Source: Bacillota bacterium
Lineage (GTDB): Bacteria; Bacillota; Clostridia; Clostridiales; Clostridiaceae
Direction of reading: 5' to 3'
DNA: 47,132 nucleotides
NCBI GenBank assembly: GCA_030705885.1
Contig: JAUZPN010000005.1
Coordinates: forward strand, 1 to 47,132
Under the pieces are notes generated by a model. The model did not search any database, had not been told where the DNA came from, and saw only the letters and a program-made list of their open reading frames with translations. Positions 16,633 to 23,733 of this stretch are shown here, in pieces (the first letter of the stretch is position 1; every line of letters starts with the position of its first letter). A program made the translations under genes and the position numbers.

Positions 16633-18462
16633 TTATAGTTCTTGTTTATTTTCTAGAAGCATATCCCTCATAAACACAAAATAATCACTTATTTCTACAC
16701 ATCTATTCATTATCGATTTCTTTTGAGATTCTAACCTTTTCTTTTTATCAGTTCCCTCATACATATATTTAATTTCTATAGCTTTTAAAGATGGATACAA
16801 ATCAAAGAAAGCTATTTTTTTGAATAATGCTATATTCATTAAGTCATTATACAGAATACCTATTTCCCCAATATTCTTTAATAACATATTTACATTTTTA
16901 TTCTCTTTATTATCATAAATTTTTTTAATTTCTTCATAAATTGAATCATTTATATTAATAATGTTATCTACATCTTTTTCCAATAAATCTATACTTTTTG
17001 ATAATTGATTCCAATATTTTTCGTATTCATTTCTTTCAAAGTTAGTATATATATCTTTAATATCTTCTCTTAAATTATAGTTTTCTATCAAGTCTTCTTT
17101 TAGAACATCTTGAAAATCTTTTATTTTTGTTCCTTCAATATTCAAGCCACCTTGAGTAGCATTTATAAAATTTATATTAGGATTTTTGTTGATTATTGTT
17201 TCTATATTAAATTTTATAGCTAAGTATTCTTCAAGAGTATCCATTTCATTTCCATAGACATCTTTAGCTTTTGTAAAACGATAAATTTTATTTTGAAAAT
17301 CCACATCATCATCGGTCCAAGAACCTTTTGCATACATTTTTTTCTTTGGAAAACTTAAATCCTGTCCCATAAAAATTATCTTATTGCACTTTAATTTCGT
17401 TAATAAATCAAGTGTAGGTATAACAACTGAAAATCCAGAATTTATTTGATTATATTTAATATCCACACTATCATATACATGTCTCATAATATAATTTGAT
17501 TCTAAAATCATTCTAAACTTAGGTCCCTTGTACTCTCTTAAAGAGTTATAATAAAAATTACTATCATAGACAAGAGGACAGACGCTTGTATCAATATTTT
17601 TGTAAATTAAGTCATTTTCCTGATAAGGATCTATTGCCACTCTTAAATGAGGCACTATTCCATTGCTATCTAATATTTTAGATGAACTTCCAATAGCAAC
17701 TATGATTGCTTTATCTTTTATTTCATGTAAAAGATACATATTTTTATTAAGTGAAGGTCCTGCTGCTACAATAATTGCTGGATATCCCTGTAGTTTGTTC
17801 ATTAAACATTCTGCTGGAACACTCTTTACAATCATTGATTTTATGGTATTTACAATCCATATTTTTTTAGATAAATTTACTGTATTATGATTTATAGTTT
17901 CTACTCTTATCCTATCAGCTATAGAACTATTAATATATTCAAAATATCCCTTAAAAATTGTTCTATAAGAAATGTGATAAGCTACAGCTACCTTTACATC
18001 ACGCTTTGATATAATTTTTTGAAATATGGTATTAGTTGCAACTTGCTTATCTTCATCTAAAAGAATATAAAAATCGCCTTTAAATCTCTTTAAGGAATCT
18101 AAAACACATCTATATTTAAGTACGTTTTTAAATAATTTTAAATTTGGTTCCACAATATAAATATCCATCAGCCTATCGCCATAATGCTTATCAATATAAT
18201 CCAATATGTGTCCACATCCAAATCCAAAAATAATTAATAAATTAGTATCTTTTTCTACATCTTTAAACAATTCTTGCATTTCTCTATCTATATTATAACT
18301 ACTATTAACAAAACATCTTCCATTTTCATTTTCCATAATAAAATTAAATTGTCCTTGGCAAAGTTCAACTTTCACATCATTATAAAAGTTTTCTTGTTTT
18401 AATTTGTTTGTAATATAGTTATCTACCTTAAAAGCCTCTAAATTTTTTGAATATATATCCAT
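16633..18462 (-). CDS. Maf-type (DUF115) flagellin glycosyltransferase
   Basis: This 609-residue motility-associated-factor protein has LLIIFGFGCGHILDYID in the N-terminal region, and the DUF115/MptE-like core (about 210-400) with PAIIVAAGPSLNKNMYLL, VAIGSSSKIL and PHLRVAIDP followed by IIFMGQDLSF. Maf enzymes transfer CMP-activated pseudaminic or legionaminic acid to Ser/Thr of flagellin in the cytoplasm before export. AAGGAGCAAGACAAT precedes the ATG. The C-terminal third is long charged helix, probably for flagellin contact. It stands first among the enzymes of the operon, directly downstream of the flagellin genes. Confidence 0.92.
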   Translation of the reverse strand: MDIYSKNLEAFKVDNYITNKLKQENFYNDVKVELCQGQFNFIMENENGRCFVNSSYNIDREMQELFKDVEKDTNLLIIFGFGCGHILDYIDKHYGDRLMDIYIVEPNLKLFKNVLKYRCVLDSLKRFKGDFYILLDEDKQVATNTIFQKIISKRDVKVAVAYHISYRTIFKGYFEYINSSIADRIRVETINHNTVNLSKKIWIVNTIKSMIVKSVPAECLMNKLQGYPAIIVAAGPSLNKNMYLLHEIKDKAIIVAIGSSSKILDSNGIVPHLRVAIDPYQENDLIYKNIDTSVCPLVYDSNFYYNSLREYKGPKFRMILESNYIMRHVYDSVDIKYNQINSGFSVVIPTLDLLTKLKCNKIIFMGQDLSFPKKKMYAKGSWTDDDVDFQNKIYRFTKAKDVYGNEMDTLEEYLAIKFNIETIINKNPNINFINATQGGLNIEGTKIKDFQDVLKEDLIENYNLREDIKDIYTNFERNEYEKYWNQLSKSIDLLEKDVDNIININDSIYEEIKKIYDNKENKNVNMLLKNIGEIGILYNDLMNIALFKKIAFFDLYPSLKAIEIKYMYEGTDKKKRLESQKKSIMNRCVEISDYFVFMRDMLLENKQEL

Positions 18463-18475
18463 ATTGTCTTGCTCC

Positions 18476-18736
18476 TTATCTCATTTCTAATATAATTGAT
18501 TTTAATTCATAGGTCAATAAATCCGCAAGAAATAAATAGTCCTTATTTTCTAATGCTACATTTATGTAATTTAATATTTTATTAACTTTGTTAAGTTCTT
18601 CTTTGTTTAAATTTACCATTTGATCATACATTACACTTATTAATGACAGCAGTTCTTTTATAATTATATTTGTGTTATATTCAAAAATATTAGATTCTAT
18701 TTTTTCTATATCAATTAATATATTTTCAAATTTCAT
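18476..18736 (-). CDS. Small helical protein between flagellin and Maf, function unknown
   Basis: This 86-residue acidic, all-helical protein (IKELLSLISVMYDQMVNL; ILNYINVALENKDYLFLADL) has no signal peptide or membrane segment. GGGGTGATATAAACAAT precedes the ATG. It starts just after the flagellin terminator and ends 13 nt before the Maf gene, so it is coupled to Maf. Size and helicity recall flagellar chaperones of the FliS/FliT type, but I see no diagnostic motif. A Maf partner or flagellin chaperone is my inference. Confidence 0.7.
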   Translation of the reverse strand: MKFENILIDIEKIESNIFEYNTNIIIKELLSLISVMYDQMVNLNKEELNKVNKILNYINVALENKDYLFLADLLTYELKSIILEMR

Positions 18737-18794
18737 ATTGTTTATATCACCCCTGCTTTATCATTATTTATTAAAAAATAATAAATATTTCAAG

Positions 18795-18826
18795 AAGAGG
18801 AACCCTGAATATTCAGAGTTCCTCTT
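18795..18826 (-). terminator. Terminator-like hairpin after the large flagellin
   Basis: Two 16-base arms, 18795-18810 and 18811-18826, pair with a single mismatch (a G-U in RNA) around the AATATT centre. The downstream stretch is U-rich but broken. It probably caps the abundant flagellin mRNA and lets a fraction read into the glycosylation operon. Confidence 0.75.
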
Positions 18827-18852
18827 AATTTTTAGAATATCAGATTATTTAA

Positions 18853-20811
18853 CTATCTTAATAACTGTAAAACCTGCTGAGGTTGTTGGTTTGCTTGAGC
18901 AAGCATAGCCTGAGCAGCCTGAGAAAGAATATTATTCTTTGAGAATGTTGACATTTCTTTTGCCATATCAACATCTCTTATTCTTGATTCAGCAGAAGTT
19001 AAGTTTTCTGAAGATGTTCCTAAATTAGCTATTGTATGCTCCAATCTGTTTTGGAATGCTCCAAGTTGAGATCTCTGTGTAGAAACCGCTTGAATAGCAT
19101 CATTGATAACACTAATTGCAGCTGTTGCTTTATCATGAGTAGAAACATCTAATGAATACTCTGTGGCTGTGTTAGAAGTTCCATTAGTTACATTTGAAGT
19201 ACCTACATAAGAAGCAACAGAACCATCTGAAGCAGTAACAGTATCAGTACTAGCATCTTTGCTTGTAACTTTAAGAGCATTAGATCTCATATCTGAAACA
19301 CTAACTGTCATACTTTGTGCAACATTTGCTCCAACTTGTAAAGTTGCATCAAATTCTTTCTTAGTAGTTGTATTTGTAGTAACACTTGGACCAGATATAT
19401 CTTCTTTACCAGCTTTTTGTGTAAGAGTTAGTTTAGAACCTGATGCAGTAGCAGTATACTCAGCATTCAATGCACCATTAACATTAATTGCACTTTTTAA
19501 TCTATCTGTTTGTGTTGTTAGATCATCTGATGCTAAAATTGATGTTCCATTAGCAATACCTGCATCTGTAGCATCACTTGTAACAGCAATATCAGTACCA
19601 TTAATACTAATTTTACCACCATTAGCAACTAATTCTGAGAATGAAGTATCAAAACTCCCTGCTTTTGCTGGTCCTAAATTATCTGCTGCTGCTGAAGCTG
19701 GAGCACCAGCAGAACCTTTACCAACTTTTTGTGTAAGGGTTATTACACTACCATCTACAGTTGCTACCATGTGATCATTTAAACTTGTATTACTATTAAT
19801 TCCTGCTGCTATATTCTTAGCACTTTGAATTAAATCACCACTAATATTAAATTGTCCAGCTCCAGCATTTGATGCAACTGCTGTTATATTAACACCACTA
19901 ATACTTATACTTTGACCTACTGTTTCAAAAGCCTTTGAAATTTCAAAAGTCTCTTTTGCTTGCACTTCCTTTGTACTTGCAGTAGTAGTTTTTGTTATAG
20001 CCACAGAACCTACCTCAGCATCTGATAAAACAGCACCTTGTGCCTTTCCAACTCTTTCTGTTAATGTAAGATCTGTAGCACCTGCTACTGCATCTGTAAA
20101 TCTAGCATGCAAAGTAGCATTTGCATTTACAGCAGCAGCTAAACTTGTTATTGATGCAGCCAAACCTTGACTCATATCAAATTGTCCTTTAGTAGCATCT
20201 GCTGTACCACTTACAGCTGTAAATGTTTGTCCACCAAGTGTAACAGTGTTTCCAGCTGCTGCAGAAGCTGTGAAAGTTAAAGTATTTGTTCCTTGAACTT
20301 CTGATACACCAGCAACCACTGCTGCAAAAGCTCCTGTTGCTCCACTTGCTCCTCCTGCAGTAATTGTTGTAGTAGATATTACTTTCTCATTTCCACCACC
20401 ATTCAATACTTTTTGAGTATTGAATTCTGTTGTATTACCTATTCTGTTTATTTCAGAAGATAATTGATTGACTTCCTTTTGTATTGAATCTCTATCAACT
20501 GAAACATTAGTATCATTTGCTGACTGAACTGCAAGTTCTCTCATTCTTTGAAGAATAGATGTAGTTTCATTCAAAGCACCTTCAGCAGTTTGTATAAGAG
20601 ATATACCATCTTGAGAATTACTTGAAGCTTGATCAAGACCTCTTATTTGACCTCTCATTTTTTCAGATATAGCAAGTCCTGCTGCATCATCTGCTGCACT
20701 ATTTATTCTAAGACCTGAAGAAAGTTTTGACATTGACTTATTTGCATTTGTTGAGTTAATGTTCATGTTTCTGATAGCATTATTAGCTGCTAAATTGTGA
20801 TTAATTATCAT
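18853..20811 (-). CDS. hag: Flagellin, large (652 aa) with expanded variable domain
   Basis: The N-terminal D0/D1 region (1-135) is classic: [56 protein letters not shown]. The C-terminal D1/D0 (about 560-652) ends [20 protein letters not shown] plus a final VLQLLR. Between them lies an unusually large Ala/Thr/Ser-rich segment of about 420 residues with three related modules, the likely surface-exposed and glycosylated part. GGGAGGGAATCTATT precedes the ATG. The leader has a GGA-loop hairpin. It is transcribed after the short csrA and before a terminator. There is no Cys. Confidence 0.97.
   Translation of the reverse strand: MIINHNLAANNAIRNMNINSTNANKSMSKLSSGLRINSAADDAAGLAISEKMRGQIRGLDQASSNSQDGISLIQTAEGALNETTSILQRMRELAVQSANDTNVSVDRDSIQKEVNQLSSEINRIGNTTEFNTQKVLNGGGNEKVISTTTITAGGASGATGAFAAVVAGVSEVQGTNTLTFTASAAAGNTVTLGGQTFTAVSGTADATKGQFDMSQGLAASITSLAAAVNANATLHARFTDAVAGATDLTLTERVGKAQGAVLSDAEVGSVAITKTTTASTKEVQAKETFEISKAFETVGQSISISGVNITAVASNAGAGQFNISGDLIQSAKNIAAGINSNTSLNDHMVATVDGSVITLTQKVGKGSAGAPASAAADNLGPAKAGSFDTSFSELVANGGKISINGTDIAVTSDATDAGIANGTSILASDDLTTQTDRLKSAINVNGALNAEYTATASGSKLTLTQKAGKEDISGPSVTTNTTTKKEFDATLQVGANVAQSMTVSVSDMRSNALKVTSKDASTDTVTASDGSVASYVGTSNVTNGTSNTATEYSLDVSTHDKATAAISVINDAIQAVSTQRSQLGAFQNRLEHTIANLGTSSENLTSAESRIRDVDMAKEMSTFSKNNILSQAAQAMLAQANQQPQQVLQLLR
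19405..20286 (-). repeat. Three related modules in the flagellin variable region
   Basis: Residues about 176-256, 287-365 and 388-469 share a pattern: a strand pair with a small Gly turn ([22 protein letters not shown]), an 'A-x-N-x-N-x-x-L' helix, then [27 protein letters not shown]. The period is near 107 residues. They resemble the flagellin 'IN' motif (PF07196), also found in FliD. The DNA has diverged, so this is an old duplication. Confidence 0.7.
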
Positions 20812-20820
20812 AATAGATTC

Positions 20821-20857
20821 CCTCCCTGATTTTTAAAGTGGACTTCCTTGTTCCACT
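20821..20857 (-). promoter_or_regulatory. CsrA-type site and ribosome site of the large flagellin
   Basis: In the leader, stem AGTGGA/TCCACT (6 bp) holds the loop ACAAGGAAG, which carries the CsrA core ACAAGGA. Ten bases further on, the ribosome site CAGGGAGGGAATC supplies a second GGA close to the ATG. Two GGA sites, one over the ribosome site, is the arrangement by which CsrA represses flagellin translation in Bacillus. Confidence 0.65.
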
Positions 20858-20873
20858 GCTTTTATTTATAGTT

Positions 20874-20888
20874 AAGCTCTTTGAGCTT
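20874..20888 (-). other. Small hairpin in the large flagellin leader
   Basis: AAGCTC and GAGCTT pair around a three-base loop. It lies 17 bases upstream of the CsrA-type hairpin in the same leader. The leader between the csrA-2 stop (21165) and the flagellin ATG (20811) holds no ORF that I can support. Confidence 0.4.
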
Positions 20889-20910
20889 ACTAACAGATTT
20901 AAAGTGGAGA

Positions 20911-21008
20911 GTTGAGAGTTATCTCATTTCTCTAGCACTTTCAAATTCTCTTTTGTCGTTTTTACTATAGATGAAAGTATTGTATTTAATGTAAATTGTC
21001 AATTATTC
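20911..21008 (-). repeat. Partial intergenic hairpin repeat in the flagellin leader
   Basis: On the minus strand it begins AATTGACAATTTA (20996-21008) and ends AACTCTCAACTCTCCACTT (near 20914-20932), the two ends of the repeat family described at 23600-23733. The middle is diverged. The left end supplies a perfect TTGACA that could act as a -35 element, though no good -10 follows. Confidence 0.5.
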
Positions 21009-21103
21009 TTGTTGGCCAACTATATTTTATTCGAATATTTATATATAACAAACCTTTCGGCTTATTACCAAAATTAAAAAGGAATGACCTCATCTTAACC
21101 TCT

Positions 21104-21144
21104 TGCATCCTGCAGAGACTAAGATAAATTCACTCCTCCTGAGT
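21104..21144 (-). promoter_or_regulatory. Two further GGA hairpins just after csrA-2
   Basis: On the minus strand, ACTC/GAGT pairs around AGGAG (21132-21144), and TGCA/TGCA brackets GGA (21104-21114, TGCAGGATGCA). Both resemble CsrA targets. The first also looks like a ribosome site, but only a four-codon frame follows. They belong to the flagellin leader if csrA-2 and flagellin share a transcript. Confidence 0.45.
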
Positions 21145-21164
21145 TTTTAATATTTAATTATATT

Positions 21165-21350
21165 CTAGCTTGTCTTACTTATAAAGTCGTTTTTTAGCTG
21201 CTCCTCGTACTTTTCTCCTCTTGTAATCGTAATATCTCTTGGAGCTTCTACTGCAAGTCTTAAATCACCTGCATCAGATTTTACTACCTTTACTTTAATA
21301 TCATCACCTATCATGATATACTCTCCTGGCTTCCTGCCTATTACTAACAT
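21165..21350 (-). CDS. csrA: CsrA paralogue 2, short form
   Basis: This 61-residue CsrA has the fold's conserved parts: MLVIGRKPGEYIMIGDDIKV at the start, LAVEAPRDITITR with Arg44 for RNA binding. It is about ten residues shorter than the FliW-linked paralogue at 26.8 kb and lacks that protein's EENKEAA tail; position 55 is Asp instead of Asn. In Bacillus the C-terminal extension around Asn55 is what FliW contacts. I infer an RNA-binding regulator of flagellin that FliW controls poorly or not at all. It is placed between the two flagellin genes with its own promoter. AAGGAGG precedes the ATG. Confidence 0.93.
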   Translation of the reverse strand: MLVIGRKPGEYIMIGDDIKVKVVKSDAGDLRLAVEAPRDITITRGEKYEEQLKNDFISKTS

Positions 21351-21355
21351 CTCTT

Positions 21356-21369
21356 ATTCCTCCTTGAAT
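21356..21369 (-). promoter_or_regulatory. GGA-loop hairpin over the csrA-2 ribosome site
   Basis: Minus-strand ATTC and GAAT pair (4 bp) around AAGGAG, which is the ribosome site of csrA-2. The loop and stem are the same as in the second flagellin leader but the stem is shorter. It fits autoregulation of csrA-2 by a CsrA. Confidence 0.45.
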
Positions 21370-21413
21370 TTTAAAAATTAATTGCCAACTTTTCATTGTC
21401 AATTGATAATAGA

Positions 21414-21442
21414 ATTATACCACAAATGAAAAGACGATATAA
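21414..21442 (-). promoter_or_regulatory. SigA-type promoter of csrA-2
   Basis: The -10 TATAAT is preceded by TGG, giving an extended -10 (TGnTATAAT). TTATAT lies 17 bases upstream as a weak -35, inside the arm of the large hairpin. The transcript would start near 21407, about 55 nt ahead of csrA-2. Confidence 0.55.
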
Positions 21443-21490
21443 GCTTATCCCTATTTTGCGTCCTGCAAAATCAAATAAGTTTATATCGTC
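21433..21490 (-). other. 58-nt long hairpin upstream of csrA-2
   Basis: Arms GACGATATAAGCTTAT (21433-21448) and 21475-21490 pair over 16 bases with one mismatch. Inside them ATTTTGC and GCAAAAT pair over 7 more around the minus-strand loop AGGAC. TTTTCATTT follows on the minus strand, so it may terminate transcription from the sigma-28 promoter at 21653 or act as a structured leader. The apical loop again presents GGA. The rest of 21491-21739 has only an 8-bp inverted repeat (TTTCAAAT/ATTTGAAA, 21592-21618) and the promoter below. Confidence 0.65.
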
Positions 21491-21652
21491 CATGATTTAA
21501 AAATTTATATATTTTGTTTTCTGTTTTTTAACTTTGTACTTGCTCTTTATACTTTTATATTCGTAACCTTTTTAACTTACTTTATAGTTTATTTCAAATT
21601 TTTTATTAATATTTGAAACTTTATTTTATGCAGTTTAATTTATCTATTTTAT

Positions 21653-21679
21653 ATATCGTACTGCTTAATTAGAACTTTA
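21653..21679 (-). promoter_or_regulatory. Sigma-28 promoter upstream of csrA-2
   Basis: TAAA, exactly 15 bases, TACGATAT: this matches the sigma-28 consensus TAAA-N15-GCCGATAA/T well. It lies after the terminator of flagellin 2 and about 290 nt ahead of csrA-2. It would drive an untranslated RNA or the csrA-2/flagellin-1 message. Confidence 0.7.
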
Positions 21680-21739
21680 TAGTATTTTTTTAAATTTAGT
21701 TAAAATACTTTTAACTTTATTATTTCCCTTTTGTCATAC

Positions 21740-21775
21740 AAAAAAGGAAGCCAGAGCTTTCCTCTGAACTTCCTT
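21740..21775 (-). terminator. Intrinsic terminator of flagellin 2
   Basis: Minus-strand AAGGAAG/CTTCCTT, followed by CAGAG/CTCTG, pair into a strong stem with a GAAAG loop, then TTTTTTG. It lies 25 bases after the stop. Confidence 0.9.
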
Positions 21776-21799
21776 CTTTATTCTTTATAAAATATTATT

Positions 21800-22930
21800 T
21801 TATCTTAATAACTGAAGAACCTGCTGTGGCTGTTGGTTTGCTTGAGCAAGCATAGCTTGAGCAGCCTGGCTGAGAATATTATTCTTTGAGAATGTTGACA
21901 TTTCTTTTGCCATATCAACGTCTCTTATTCTTGATTCAGCAGATGTTAAGTTTTCACTTGATGTTCCTAAGTTGTTGATTGTGTGCTCTAATCTGTTTTG
22001 GTAAGCACCAAGTCTAGATCTTTCTAATGAAACTGTATTAACTGCTGTCTGAATAGTATCCATTGCTGTTCTAGCATTTGCTTCACTTGATACATCTATA
22101 GAAGTTGTATTTAATGAACCTGCACTTGAATCTATTTTACCAATAGTTATTCCAAGTCTTTCTGCTGCTGATGTTTCACTTCCGATTTGTACACTTACAG
22201 CAGCACTTGCACCAGTTATAACTGTACCTGCTGCACCACCACCTGCAACTGTTGCAGCAATGCCTGCAGCTGTTTGTGTTCCGTTTACAGAAATTTTAAT
22301 ACCAAATTTATCAAAGTTAATTGCTCCTGCTGTACCATCTGCAAGTGCAACAGTTTGTGTTCCTGTAGAGCCTGTAGTATCAGTTAATGTATAGCTTCCA
22401 GCACCACCTGTTGTAATTGTATAAGTGTTGCTTGCTTTTGCTCCACTTATATCAATATTGGTAACACCATTAGATCCAACCTTTAGACCTGAAGTTCCAA
22501 GCTGTACTCCAAAATTTCCTGATAAAAGAGTTTGTCCATTAAACTTTGTTGAAGAAGATATTCTATCAATTTCAGAGTTTAACTGTGTAATTTCATTTCC
22601 AACTGCTGTTCTATCATTTGAACTTAATGAACCATTTGCAGCTTGAGTACCAAGTTCATTCATTCTTTGTAGAATAGAATGTGTTTCATTTAAAGCACCT
22701 TCTGCTGTCTGTATTAAAGAAATACCATCTTGAGCATTGCTTGATGCTTGATTTAATCCATTAATCTGTGCTCTCATTTTTTCAGAAATTGCAAGACCTG
22801 CTGCATCATCTCCAGCTCTGTTTATTCTCATACCTGAAGAAAGTTTTTCCATTGATTTACCTGCATTTGCAGAGTTAATGTTCATGTTTCTAATTGCATT
22901 GTTTGCCATTAAGTTGTGATTGATTATCAT
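21800..22930 (-). CDS. hag: Flagellin 2 (376 aa)
   Basis: This flagellin has standard D0/D1 ends ([40 protein letters not shown]; last 70 residues nearly identical to the large flagellin, ending in PQQVLQLLR). The middle, about 160 residues, is Gly/Thr/Ala-rich and unlike that of flagellin 1. The open frame extends to 23017, but ATG 22930 follows AAGGAGGAATTTATT and matches the family start. It has its own sigma-28 promoter and terminator, so it is a single-gene unit. The leader has two GGA-loop hairpins. Confidence 0.97.
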   Translation of the reverse strand: MIINHNLMANNAIRNMNINSANAGKSMEKLSSGMRINRAGDDAAGLAISEKMRAQINGLNQASSNAQDGISLIQTAEGALNETHSILQRMNELGTQAANGSLSSNDRTAVGNEITQLNSEIDRISSSTKFNGQTLLSGNFGVQLGTSGLKVGSNGVTNIDISGAKASNTYTITTGGAGSYTLTDTTGSTGTQTVALADGTAGAINFDKFGIKISVNGTQTAAGIAATVAGGGAAGTVITGASAAVSVQIGSETSAAERLGITIGKIDSSAGSLNTTSIDVSSEANARTAMDTIQTAVNTVSLERSRLGAYQNRLEHTINNLGTSSENLTSAESRIRDVDMAKEMSTFSKNNILSQAAQAMLAQANQQPQQVLQLLR

Positions 22931-22932
22931 AA

Positions 22933-22952
22933 TAAATTCCTCCTTGAATTTA
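22933..22952 (-). promoter_or_regulatory. CsrA-type hairpin over the flagellin 2 ribosome site
   Basis: Minus-strand TAAATTC and GAATTTA form a perfect 7-bp stem around AAGGAG, which is the Shine-Dalgarno of the ATG at 22930. CsrA bound here would block ribosomes. The layout is that of the Bacillus hag leader site 2. Confidence 0.75.
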
Positions 22953-22955
22953 ACC

Positions 22956-22969
22956 GGGAATCCTTTCCC
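22956..22969 (-). promoter_or_regulatory. Second CsrA-type hairpin in the flagellin 2 leader
   Basis: Minus-strand GGGAA and TTCCC form a perfect 5-bp stem around AGGA, three bases upstream of the ribosome-site hairpin. A paired upstream site is how CsrA dimers bridge onto a flagellin leader. Confidence 0.7.
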
Positions 22970-23055
22970 ATTATTTTTTATTTTTTTATTTAATACAAAA
23001 CCTAACCTTATGGCCACTAAGATTATATTTTGTATTGTTAAGCTTTACAATATAT

Positions 23056-23082
23056 ATTTCGACATTTTTTTTAAATACTTTA
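23056..23082 (-). promoter_or_regulatory. Sigma-28 promoter of flagellin 2
   Basis: TAAA, 15 bases, GTCGAAAT. It lies about 125 nt upstream of the ATG, and transcription would include both GGA hairpins. The -10 deviates from GCCGATAA at three positions, but spacing and -35 are exact. Confidence 0.65.
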
Positions 23083-23119
23083 CACCCTTTTTTAAATTTT
23101 TTTAATTATTTATTGTATC

Positions 23120-23246
23120 ATTTAAAAGTTGAAAGTGGAAAGTGAGTAGTGAGTAGTGAGTGGAGTTTTTACTCCTCTGTCGCTACATAAAAACCACTCC
23201 CAGTTCTCAACTGTAATTGTCAATTGTCCATTGTCAACTGTCAATT
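23120..23246 (-). repeat. Intergenic hairpin repeat after the FliT-like gene
   Basis: Read from the stop codon: several ATTGACA/TTGACA units, then GTTGAGAACTGGGAGTGG, an internal short hairpin (GGAGT/ACTCC type), and a CACTCACTACTC-type tandem leading to CCACTTTCAACTTTT. It starts 5 bases after the stop codon at 23252. It has no coding capacity. Confidence 0.65.
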
Positions 23247-23251
23247 GTCTG

Positions 23252-23593
23252 TCAAAGCTTCTTACTAAAAATAACCGCTCCTCTTGCCAAATTGTTGTAG
23301 CTGTTAGCTGCTGATTTCTTTTTTTCTGTGTTATCAATTTTATCTCTCAATTCTTTCTGTCTACTTATGATTATATCAGAAAGAATTTTCTGATGAGAAA
23401 GTATGTCTAATTCATCAACTATTTTTCTGCACTCTTCAGGTGAACAATCAATCTTACTGATTTGAGATAATATCTCCTGCCTTTTTAATATAAAATTGTC
23501 AAGAGCATCGTAATCTTCATTATTCAAGCTGTTAATACACTCTAAAGTATATTTTTTAAAGTCTTCTAGCAATTTTTTTAACTCCTGATCCAT
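23252..23593 (-). CDS. fliT: FliT-like flagellar chaperone
   Basis: This 113-residue helical protein (MDQELKKLLEDFKKYTLECI at the start) follows fliD, as FliT-type chaperones do. It is rich in Asp/Glu/Lys and helix-forming, with ILKRQEILSQISKID in the middle and a basic C-terminus. The frame reaches 23614, but those codons come from a GGGGAAT repeat; GGGGAATGGAAT precedes ATG 23593. FliT binds FliD and keeps it export-ready. The assignment rests on position, size and helicity more than on motifs. Confidence 0.6.
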   Translation of the reverse strand: MDQELKKLLEDFKKYTLECINSLNNEDYDALDNFILKRQEILSQISKIDCSPEECRKIVDELDILSHQKILSDIIISRQKELRDKIDNTEKKKSAANSYNNLARGAVIFSKKL

Positions 23594-23599
23594 ATTCCA

Positions 23600-23733
23600 T
23601 TCCCCATTCCCCATTCATTTAAGTGGAGAGTTGAGAATTGAGAGTTGAAAGTTAAAAACCTCCATTGACCAACACAACTCTCAATTCTCAACTATTAATT
23701 GTCCACTGTCCATTATCAATTGTCAATTATCAA
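23600..23733 (-). repeat. Intergenic hairpin repeat between fliD and the FliT-like gene
   Basis: A perfect 19-bp inverted repeat (AGTTGAGAATTGAGAGTTG at 23629-23647; its complement at 23675-23693) forms the stem. On the fliD side it carries repeats of ATTGACA-type units that run into the fliD stop codon. The loop contains GGAGGTTTTT in the minus-strand sense. This is the best-preserved copy in the window. Confidence 0.8.

Noticed and set aside
19259-19774. 171-residue plus-strand ORF inside the large flagellin
   Set aside because: It is antisense to the flagellin variable region, where Thr/Ala/Ser-rich codons avoid stops on the other strand. It has no ribosome site or recognisable domain.
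21046-21080. Sigma-28 promoter directly ahead of the large flagellin (GCCGAAAG)
   Set aside because: The -10-like GCCGAAAG lacks a TAAA at the right distance; TTAA is only 12 bases away.
21371-21493. 40-residue ORF through the 58-nt hairpin
   Set aside because: It has an ATG but no ribosome site, and its codons are set by the inverted repeat. The RNA structure explains the sequence better.
22187-22387. Cys/Ser-rich plus-strand ORF in flagellin 2
   Set aside because: It is the complement of Ala/Thr/Gly codons in the flagellin middle domain. Cys content is an artefact of the reading frame.
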